From the NCBI GenBank assembly GCA_028292305.1, contig JAQGMQ010000085.1, forward strand, positions 1 to 6,088: DNA of 6,088 nt. Direction: 5' to 3'. The position numbers were made by a program, and so were the translations under genes. This stretch comes from Rhodoferax sp. GTDB taxonomy: Bacteria; Pseudomonadota; Gammaproteobacteria; Burkholderiales; Burkholderiaceae_C. How positions within the stretch are numbered: position 1 is the first letter of the stretch; every line of letters begins with the position of its first letter. Of the stretch, positions 1 through 4,955 are shown piece by piece. The notes beneath the pieces are model-generated. The model was given only the letters and a program-made list of their open reading frames with translations, did not search any database and was not told the origin of the DNA.

Positions 1-1
1 C

Positions 2-496
2 GCCGGCTACTTGCTGGAAAGCGGCCGCGCCGTGGTGGTGGCTGTCAACAAGTGGGATGCGGTCGATGCCTACCAGCGCGAGCTGGTGCAGCGCTCCATC
101 GAAACCCGGCTGGCGTTCCTGAAGTTCGCCGCCATGCATTTCATCTCGGCCGAAAAGCGCCAGGGCCTCGGCCCGCTGTGGGCGTCGATCCTGCAGGCGC
201 ACAAGGCGGCCGTGTGCAAGATGTCGACGCCGGTGCTGACCCGCCTGCTGCTCGAGGCCGTGCAGTTCCAGAGCCCGAAGCGGGCCGGCATGTTCCGCCC
301 CAAGCTGCGTTACGCCCACCAGGGCGGCATGAACCCGCCGGTGATCGTGATCCATGGCAATTCGCTGGAACACGTGACCGATGCCTACAAGCGTTTCCTC
401 GAAGGGCGCTTCCGCAAGGAATTCAACCTCATCGGTACGCCACTGCGTATCGAAATGAAGACATCGACCAATCCTTTTACCGATAAAGACCACTAA
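2..496 (+). CDS. der: Ribosome-assembly GTPase Der (EngA), 3' part of gene
   Basis: Der is a double GTPase that binds the 50S subunit and is needed for its late maturation. The window opens inside the gene, so only the last 164 residues are present and the start and first G domain are missing. NKWD at about residues 16-19 of the fragment is the guanine-specificity (G4) motif of the second G domain, preceded by the hydrophobic strand AVVVAVNKWD. The segment HFISAEKRQGLG carries the G5-type SA. The rest is the KH-like C-terminal RNA-binding domain, running from about LTRLLLEAVQFQSPK to the end, with the typical stretches GGMNPPVIVIHGN and RFLEGRFRKEFNLIGTPLRIEM. The ending NPFTDKDH is normal for the family. 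It sits upstream of hfq, the usual betaproteobacterial arrangement, with a 115-nt gap between them. The apparent TTG near base 11 is an internal Leu codon, not a start. Confidence 0.95.
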   Translation, partial: AGYLLESGRAVVVAVNKWDAVDAYQRELVQRSIETRLAFLKFAAMHFISAEKRQGLGPLWASILQAHKAAVCKMSTPVLTRLLLEAVQFQSPKRAGMFRPKLRYAHQGGMNPPVIVIHGNSLEHVTDAYKRFLEGRFRKEFNLIGTPLRIEMKTSTNPFTDKDH

Positions 497-540
497 GCCA
501 CTGGCAAAGTCTCAGTAAATTTGCTAGGGGTTTAGGGCGC

Positions 541-571
541 CAGACGCAAGTCCTGCTTACCCTGTGGTAAG
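541..571 (+). promoter_or_regulatory. Two small hairpins in the hfq leader
   Basis: Two adjacent inverted repeats lie in the 115-nt der-hfq gap. At 541-555, CAGAC pairs with GTC-CTG around a GCAA loop, with one bulged C; the loop fits the GNRA class. At 556-571, CTTACC pairs perfectly with GGTAAG around CTGT. A pyrimidine-rich stretch (573-584) follows, but it is not a clean T-run. They could be a weak terminator after der or a structured 5' leader of hfq. hfq is autoregulated at its leader in Escherichia coli, but no such link can be shown here. I could not identify a convincing sigma-70 promoter in this gap. The role is inferred; only the base pairing is seen. Confidence 0.35.
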
Positions 572-601
572 GTCTGTTCTTCTTCAACAACTTCACAACA
601 C

Positions 602-605
602 GGAG
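602..605 (+). promoter_or_regulatory. Ribosome binding site of hfq
   Basis: GGAG lies six bases before a GTG at 612. This spacing fixes the Hfq start at 612 rather than at the in-frame GTG at 564. The protein from 612 begins MSNKGQLLQDPF, as in other betaproteobacterial Hfq proteins. Confidence 0.8.
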
Positions 606-611
606 AATATC

Positions 612-863
612 GTGAGCAATAAAGGGCAGCTCTTGCAAGACCCATTTCTCAATACCCTGCGTCGCGAGCACGTACCGGTGTCGATTTACCTCGTCAACGG
701 GATCAAGCTTCAAGGCCAGATTGAGTCTTTTGACCAATACGTTGTGCTGTTGCGCAACACCGTGACCCAGATGGTTTACAAACACGCCATCTCCACCATT
801 GTCCCAGGCCGAGCGGTTAATTTCTCAACGGCTGAAGACCCTGCGACCGAGGCGACCAGCTGA
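612..863 (+). CDS. hfq: RNA chaperone Hfq
   Basis: Hfq is a hexameric Sm-like RNA chaperone that pairs small RNAs with mRNAs and affects their stability and translation. The product is 83 residues, starting at GTG with a GGAG six bases upstream. The Sm1 region (about 20-50) contains VPVSIYLVNGIKLQGQIESFDQ, and Sm2 contains YKHAIST at 56-62. Proximal-face uridine-binding residues are present: Q9, Q42, Y43 (Phe in E. coli), K57 and H58. The rim patch reads RREH at 17-20, where E. coli has RRER. The C-terminal tail after residue 70 is short and acidic (STAEDPATEATS), as is common in Betaproteobacteria, whereas E. coli Hfq is 102 residues. The gene lies between der and hflX, its conserved place, and is followed by a strong hairpin with a T-run. 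Confidence 0.98.
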   Translation: MSNKGQLLQDPFLNTLRREHVPVSIYLVNGIKLQGQIESFDQYVVLLRNTVTQMVYKHAISTIVPGRAVNFSTAEDPATEATS

Positions 864-891
864 TCAAACGGCTGTGATCTCCGCACCTGGC

Positions 892-921
892 CGAACGCCC
901 TTTAGTGGCGTTCGCGCTTTT
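892..921 (+). terminator. Intrinsic terminator or attenuator after hfq
   Basis: A perfect 8-bp stem, CGAACGCC (892-899) with GGCGTTCG (907-914), encloses a 7-nt loop. It is followed after three bases by TTTT (918-921). It begins 28 nt past the hfq stop and ends about 41 nt before hflX. The stem is strong and the T-run short, so partial read-through into hflX is plausible. It would separate high-level hfq expression from the hflX-hflKC genes. Confidence 0.7.
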
Positions 922-962
922 GGTCTCTCGTAAAACCACAATAACGCTGACTCCACGCTAAT

Positions 963-2165
963 TTGAGTTCGTCCGATTCGCCCGACAATTCGCCGGCGCT
1001 GGCCATCCTGGTCGGCGTCGATTTGGGCTTGCCCCATTACGATCCCGAGCTCGAGGAGCTTGGCCTCCTGGCCCAGACCGCGGGCATGCGCGTCGTGGCC
1101 CGCATCAGCTGCAAACGCCGCGCACCCGACGCGGCGCTTTTCGTTGGCAGCGGCAAGGCCGACGAGATCAAGCTGCTGGCGCAGATGCATGGCGCCACCG
1201 AAGTGCTGTTCGACCAGAGCCTGAGCCCGGCCCAACAGCGCAACCTCGAGCGCCACATTGAGCTGCCGGTCAACGACCGCACGCTGCTGATCCTCACGAT
1301 TTTTGCCCAGCGCGCCCGCAGCCATGAAGGCAAGCTGCAGGTCGAGCTGGCGCGACTGCAATACCTCACCACCCGCCTGGTGCGGCGCTGGTCGCACTTG
1401 GAACGCCAGAGCGGCGGTATCGGCATGCGCGGCGGCCCGGGCGAGAAGCAGATCGAGCTCGACCGGCGCATGCTGGGCGAGTCGATCAAGCGCACCAAGG
1501 AGCGCCTGGCCAAGGTGGTCAAGCAGCGCAGCACGCAGCGCCGCCAGCGCTCGCGGCGCGACACGTTCACGATTTCGCTGGTGGGCTACACCAACGCCGG
1601 CAAGTCCACGCTGTTCAACGCGCTGGTCAAGGCCCGCGCCTATGCCGCCGACCAGCTGTTCGCCACACTCGACACCACCACCCGCCAGCTGTACCTGGGC
1701 AACCAGGAAGGCGGCGGCCGTTCGGTGTCGCTGTCCGACACCGTGGGTTTCATCCGCGATCTGCCGCACGGCCTGATCGACGCGTTCCGGGCCACGCTGC
1801 AGGAAGCGGCCGATGCCGATCTGCTGCTGCACGTGGTCGACGCCGCCAACCCCGGCTTCCCCGAGCAGATGGCCGAAGTGCAAAACGTGCTGCGCGAAAT
1901 CGGCGCGGCCGACGTGCCCCAGTTGCTGGTATTCAACAAGCTCGACGCACTCGACGCCGACCACATGCCGCTGCTGATGCAGGACACGATGGAAGTCGAT
2001 GCCTTGCAGGTGCCGCGCATCTTCGTCAGTTCGAAAACCGGCGAAGGTCTGCCGGCCCTGCGCGCGCAGCTGGCCGAGATGGCCAGGCTGGCCAGCGAGC
2101 CTACTGCCGAGCATTCCCCTGAACTCCTTGAGGCCGATGCCCGATTGGGCACAATTGGACCATGA
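963..2165 (+). CDS. hflX: Ribosome-associated GTPase HflX
   Basis: HflX is an Obg-class GTPase that binds the 50S subunit and splits stalled or stress-damaged 70S ribosomes. The product is 400 residues (E. coli 426). The N-terminal HflX domain (about 15-195) includes ALFVGSGKADEIK and the Gly-rich loop SGGIGMRGGPGEKQIELDRR (150-169), followed by a basic, probably helical linker rich in Arg. The G domain shows G1 GYTNAGKST (208-216), a G2-region threonine cluster TLDTTT (235-240), G3 DTVGF (259-263), G4 NKLD (325-328) and G5-like SSK (356-358). The start is taken as TTG at 963: an in-frame TGA at 948 limits extension, and there is no ATG before residue 41, which would cut into the domain. No clear Shine-Dalgarno precedes it. 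The stop overlaps the first hflK ATG as ATGA. Confidence 0.96.
   Translation: MSSSDSPDNSPALAILVGVDLGLPHYDPELEELGLLAQTAGMRVVARISCKRRAPDAALFVGSGKADEIKLLAQMHGATEVLFDQSLSPAQQRNLERHIELPVNDRTLLILTIFAQRARSHEGKLQVELARLQYLTTRLVRRWSHLERQSGGIGMRGGPGEKQIELDRRMLGESIKRTKERLAKVVKQRSTQRRQRSRRDTFTISLVGYTNAGKSTLFNALVKARAYAADQLFATLDTTTRQLYLGNQEGGGRSVSLSDTVGFIRDLPHGLIDAFRATLQEAADADLLLHVVDAANPGFPEQMAEVQNVLREIGAADVPQLLVFNKLDALDADHMPLLMQDTMEVDALQVPRIFVSSKTGEGLPALRAQLAEMARLASEPTAEHSPELLEADARLGTIGP
2128..2155 (+). promoter_or_regulatory. Possible internal promoter before hflK
   Basis: Within the last codons of hflX, TTGAGG (2128-2133) and CACAAT (2150-2155) match the sigma-70 -35 and -10 boxes at four of six positions each, with a 16-nt spacer. 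Transcription would begin near 2161-2163, at or just before the first hflK ATG. This would give either a nearly leaderless message or a leader of about 24 nt before the next ATG at 2186. A small hairpin, TGCCC-GATT-GGGCA (2138-2151), overlaps the same stretch. The match is modest and may be chance. Confidence 0.3.
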
Positions 2166-3610
2166 CAACCGAGAGACTTGAACGCATGAACATCACTCCA
2201 CGGGCCACGTTGCGGTCCGGCGTGGCCGGCCTTGGCGGCCGAATCCGAGGCATGTTCAATCTGAACGACCCTCGCTGGGGACGCGGGGACGACAACAAGT
2301 CATCCGACCAGAAGGACCGACCTGAAAATCGACCGGAGAGTCGCCCCGACAACGAGCGTCCTTCCGAGCCGCCGCGCAACCAGCCGCCGCGCAACCAGAA
2401 TTCCGGCAACCAGGGCCCGCCCGATCTCGACGAGCTGTGGCGTGACTTCAACAAGAAGCTCGGCAGCCTGTTCGGCGGCAAGGGTGGCAAGCGCGTCGGT
2501 GGCAACGGCAACGGCGGCACCAACGGGGGTGGTGGCGGCGGTTTTCAGCCCGACATGAAAAGCACCGGCATCGGCATCGGCCTGATCGCCGGCGTGGTCG
2601 TGCTGATCTGGCTCGGCACCGGCTTCTTCATCGTGCAGGAAGGTCAACAGGCGGTGATCACGCAGTTCGGCGTGCCCAAGTCCACGGCCAATGCCGGTTT
2701 CAACTGGCGCCTGCCGTATCCGTTCCAGCGCCATGAACTGGTCTATGTGAGCCAGATCCGCTCGGTCGACGTGGGCCGCGATTCGGTCATCAAGGCCACC
2801 GGCCTGCGCGAATCGGCCATGCTCACCGAAGACGAGAACATCGTCGAAATCAAGTTCGCCGTGCAGTACCGCCTGAGCGACGCGCGGGCCTTCCTCTTCG
2901 AGAGCAAGGACCCGACGGGCGCGGTGGTGCAGGCCGCTGAAACCGCGGTGCGCGAAGTGGTCGGCAAGATGAAGATGGACTCTGCTTTGGCCGAGGAACG
3001 CGACCAGATCGGCCCGCGCGTGCGCGCCTTGATGCAGACCATCCTTGACCGCTACAAGGTCGGCATCGAAGTGGTCGGCATCAACCTGCAGCAGAGCGGC
3101 GTGCGGCCGCCCGAGCAGGTGCAGGCCGCGTTCGATGACGTGTTGAAGGCCGGCCAGGAACGCGAGCGCGCCAAGAACGAAGCCCAGGCCTATGCCAACG
3201 ACGTGGTACCACGCGCCGTGGGTGCGGCGGCCCGGCTGAAGGAAGAAGCCGATGCCTACAAGGCCCGTATCGTGGCCCAGGCCGATGGTGACGCCCAGCG
3301 TTTCCGCTCGGTGCTGGCCGAATACCAGAAGGCGCCGCAGGTGACGCGCGACCGCATGTACACCGACACCATGCAACAGATCTACGGCAACGTGACCAAG
3401 GTGCTGGTCGATTCGAGCAAGGGCTCGAACCTGCTGTACCTGCCGCTGGACAAGATCATGCAGATGTCGGCCCAGCAGGCCGCCTCGGGCAGCATCGACA
3501 GCCAGGTGTCGTCCAGCACGACACCCGCGCTGCCAAGCCTGCCGCCAGCCCTGTCCAACGATGCCCGTACGCGTGACAACTCGCGTTCGCGCGAGCGCGA
3601 CGTGCGCTAG
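2162..3610 (+). CDS. hflK: FtsH protease modulator subunit HflK
   Basis: HflK is a membrane stomatin/prohibitin-family (SPFH) protein that assembles with HflC into a large periplasm-facing complex around FtsH and modulates its proteolysis. From the first ATG the product is 482 residues. Residues 40-130 are hydrophilic, with two PPRNQ units, the conserved GPPDLDELWRDFNKKL (85-100) and a Gly/Asn-rich tract. One membrane segment lies at about 135-157 (IGIGLIAGVVVLIWLGTGFF). The SPFH domain follows, with EGQQAVITQFG, LTEDENIVEIKFAVQYR and RPPEQVQAAFDDVLKA, then a coiled-coil-like Ala/Glu-rich region (about 330-395), LLYLPLDKI and a Ser/Pro-rich tail. The start is uncertain. ATG 2162 overlaps the hflX stop, ATG 2186 has GAGAG ten bases upstream, and ATG 2252 gives MFNLNDPRWG, which aligns best with the E. 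coli N-terminus (452 residues) but has poor spacing to a Shine-Dalgarno. hflC follows nine bases downstream. Confidence 0.95.
   Translation: MTTERLERMNITPRATLRSGVAGLGGRIRGMFNLNDPRWGRGDDNKSSDQKDRPENRPESRPDNERPSEPPRNQPPRNQNSGNQGPPDLDELWRDFNKKLGSLFGGKGGKRVGGNGNGGTNGGGGGGFQPDMKSTGIGIGLIAGVVVLIWLGTGFFIVQEGQQAVITQFGVPKSTANAGFNWRLPYPFQRHELVYVSQIRSVDVGRDSVIKATGLRESAMLTEDENIVEIKFAVQYRLSDARAFLFESKDPTGAVVQAAETAVREVVGKMKMDSALAEERDQIGPRVRALMQTILDRYKVGIEVVGINLQQSGVRPPEQVQAAFDDVLKAGQERERAKNEAQAYANDVVPRAVGAAARLKEEADAYKARIVAQADGDAQRFRSVLAEYQKAPQVTRDRMYTDTMQQIYGNVTKVLVDSSKGSNLLYLPLDKIMQMSAQQAASGSIDSQVSSSTTPALPSLPPALSNDARTRDNSRSRERDVR
2369..2398 (+). repeat. Two tandem 15-nt units in hflK
   Basis: CCGCCGCGCAACCAG occurs twice head to tail (2369-2383 and 2384-2398), encoding PPRNQ-PPRNQ in the disordered N-terminal tail of HflK. 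The copies are identical, which suggests recent slippage duplication. The unit is a multiple of three, so gain or loss of copies would keep the frame. Confidence 0.85.
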
Positions 3611-3613
3611 GAG
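3609..3613 (+). promoter_or_regulatory. Ribosome binding site of hflC
   Basis: AGGAG overlaps the last two bases of the hflK TAG stop and lies six bases before the GTG start at 3620. The overlap suggests that translation of hflC is coupled to hflK, which would suit subunits of one complex. Confidence 0.85.
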
Positions 3614-3619
3614 AACAAA

Positions 3620-4534
3620 GTGAATCGAGTCGGTTTTATCGCGTCTACGCTCCTGGTGGTGCTGGCCTTGCTCAGCTCCATGTTGTTCGTCGTCGACCAG
3701 CGCCAGTTCGGCGTGGTCTACGCACTTGGCGAAATCAAGAAGGTCATCACCGAGCCCGGGCTCAACTTCAAGCTGCCGCCGCCTTTCCAGAACGTCACCT
3801 ACCTCGACCGCCGCCTGCTCACGCTGGACAGCATCGACGCCGAGCCCATGCTCACCGCCGAGAAGCAGCGCGTGGTCATCGACTGGTACGTGCGCTGGCG
3901 CGTCATCGATCCGACCCAGTACATCCGCAACGTCGGTCTCGACGAAAGCGCGGGTGCCAACCAGCTGAACCGCGTGGTGCGCAATGCGTTTCAGGAAGAG
4001 GTCAACCGCCGCACGGTGAAAGACCTGCTGTCGCTGAAGCGAGAAGCGCTGATGGCCGACGTCAAGCGCGAAGTGCTCGAAGTGGTGAAGGGCTCCGACG
4101 CGGCACGCCGCTGGGGCGTGGACGTGATCGACGTGCGCATCACCCGTGTCGACTACGTGGAAGCCATCACCGAGTCGGTGTACCGCCGAATGGAAGCCGA
4201 ACGCAAGCGCGTGGCCAACGAGCTGCGTTCCACCGGGGCGGCCGAAGGCGAAAAGATCCGCGCCGACGCCGACCGCCAACGCGAGGTGACGATTGCCAAC
4301 GCCTACCGCGACGCGCAGAAGATCAAGGGTGAGGGCGACGCCGAAGCCTCCCGCCTCTACGCCGAATCGTTCGGCCGCGACGCGCAATTCGCCCAGTTCT
4401 ACCGCAGCCTCGACGCCTACAAGTCCAGCTTCAACAAGAAGAGCGACGTGCTGGTGCTGGACCCGGCATCGAGCGACTTCTTCAAGGCGATGCGGTCCAG
4501 CGGCGGCACAACGGCGCCGGCTGCACAGAAGTAA
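3620..4534 (+). CDS. hflC: FtsH protease modulator subunit HflC
   Basis: HflC is the partner of HflK in the SPFH-family complex that encloses and regulates the membrane protease FtsH. The product is 304 residues (E. coli 334). An N-terminal membrane anchor lies at about 5-25 (GFIASTLLVVLALLSSMLFVV), followed by the SPFH domain beginning VDQRQFGVVYALGEIKKVI and EPGLNFKLPPPF. The region RRMEAERKRVANELRSTG (189-206) starts the long coiled coil. The family signatures IKGEGDAEASRLYAESF (235-251) and YRSLDAYKSSF (261-271) follow, then VLVLDPASSDFFKAM near the end. The start is GTG, supported by AGGAG at 3609-3613. The C-terminus is a short, flexible Ser/Thr/Ala tail. The gene lies directly between hflK and a DUF2065 gene, as in E. 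coli. Confidence 0.97.
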   Translation: MNRVGFIASTLLVVLALLSSMLFVVDQRQFGVVYALGEIKKVITEPGLNFKLPPPFQNVTYLDRRLLTLDSIDAEPMLTAEKQRVVIDWYVRWRVIDPTQYIRNVGLDESAGANQLNRVVRNAFQEEVNRRTVKDLLSLKREALMADVKREVLEVVKGSDAARRWGVDVIDVRITRVDYVEAITESVYRRMEAERKRVANELRSTGAAEGEKIRADADRQREVTIANAYRDAQKIKGEGDAEASRLYAESFGRDAQFAQFYRSLDAYKSSFNKKSDVLVLDPASSDFFKAMRSSGGTTAPAAQK

Positions 4535-4536
4535 GT

Positions 4537-4725
4537 TTGGACGGCGGCAATCTCTGGGCGGCGCTGGCGCTGGTGCTGGTCATCGAAGGCCTGCTGCCGT
4601 TCCTGTCGCCACCCAAATGGCGGCGGATGTTCGAGCAGATGCTGCAGATGAGCGACGGCCAGATCCGGTTCTTCGGGCTGGGCAGCATGGTCATCGGACT
4701 TGTGCTGCTGTGGGTGCTGACGTAG
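4537..4725 (+). CDS. DUF2065 (YjeT-like) small membrane protein
   Basis: A 62-residue membrane protein of unknown function, equivalent to yjeT downstream of hflC in E. coli. Two hydrophobic segments, about 6-23 (LWAALALVLVIEGLLPFL) and 44-61 (FFGLGSMVIGLVLLWVL), flank a short basic loop containing PPKWRRMFEQMLQMSDGQIRFFG. The ALVLVIEGLLPFLSP pattern and the RxFG before the second segment are typical of the family. The start is taken as TTG at 4537, two bases after the hflC stop, with a weak AGAAG (4527-4531) five bases upstream. The next ATG (residue 31) would remove the first membrane segment. The tight spacing makes co-expression with hflKC likely, but a role with FtsH is only inferred from position. 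Confidence 0.88.
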   Translation: MDGGNLWAALALVLVIEGLLPFLSPPKWRRMFEQMLQMSDGQIRFFGLGSMVIGLVLLWVLT

Positions 4726-4765
4726 CCGGGTAGCCGGCACCGCCTCCACCCCGGCCCTCGCTCCA

Positions 4766-4804
4766 GCCCTCTCCCGCCCTCTCCCGCAGGCAGGGGGAGG
4801 GGGC
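4766..4804 (+). repeat. GC-rich palindromic intergenic repeat
   Basis: GCCCTCTCCC occurs twice in tandem (4766-4775 and 4776-4785). The second copy pairs with GGGGAGGGGGC (4794-4804) to give a 10-bp stem with one G-U pair around a loop of about nine bases. It lies 41 nt after the DUF2065 stop. The CCCTCTCCCGC...GGGAGGGG pattern resembles the dispersed REP-like palindromes found between genes in many Proteobacteria. No T-run follows, so it is not a classical terminator, though the hairpin could stabilise the 3' end of the hflKC message. Confidence 0.6.
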
Positions 4805-4821
4805 AAAACCAGGTCAACGCA

Positions 4822-4869
4822 CGCAGGTGCAACGGCCCCGTTCCCGGGCGCGGTCGGACCACACCTGCG
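4822..4869. repeat. Perfect 8-bp inverted repeat, 32-nt spacer
   Basis: CGCAGGTG (4822-4829) is exactly complementary to CACCTGCG (4862-4869). The spacer is very GC-rich and contains CCCGGG. It lies between the palindromic repeat and the hisZ promoter. It may be part of the same intergenic repeat, a structured RNA or a protein site; nothing shows which, and in GC-rich DNA an 8-bp match could be chance. Confidence 0.35.
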
Positions 4870-4897
4870 GCAAGCGGCGTCGACGCGCTCAAGCGAC

Positions 4898-4927
4898 TTC
4901 AGGGTGAGCCAAGCCCTCCGGTAAAAT
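4898..4927 (+). promoter_or_regulatory. Probable hisZ promoter
   Basis: TAAAAT (4922-4927) matches the sigma-70 -10 box at five of six positions. A weak -35, TTCAGG (4898-4903), lies 18 nt upstream. Transcription would start around 4934 in or next to a run of six T (4931-4936), leaving a leader of about 20 nt before the ATG at 4956. It is the only AT-rich patch in the 230-nt gap, which supports hisZ being transcribed separately from hflKC. Confidence 0.5.
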
Positions 4928-4955
4928 CCCTTTTTTAACAGCCCCCGAAACTCCA

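Noticed and set aside
502..525. Possible sigma-54 promoter (TGGCA and TTGCT) before hfq
   Set aside because: The GG and GC elements are 18 nt apart instead of the required 10.
564..611. Longer Hfq from an upstream in-frame GTG at 564
   Set aside because: The added residues are not Hfq-like, and a GGAG lies six bases before the GTG at 612.
864..2168. 434-codon open frame on the minus strand across hflX
   Set aside because: Mirror frame of hflX with low-complexity Gln/Ala/Val/Leu composition and no recognisable domain.
2300..4387. 695-codon open frame on the minus strand across hflK and hflC
   Set aside because: It lies opposite two well-recognised genes. Its His/Asp/Val/Ala/Leu-rich product is what the complement of GC-rich codons gives, and no family motif is visible.
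4901..4936. Terminator made of AGGG/CCCT (4901-4917) and the T-run at 4931-4936
   Set aside because: The stem is only four to five pairs and ends about 13 nt before the T-run, so the T-run more likely belongs to the hisZ start region.
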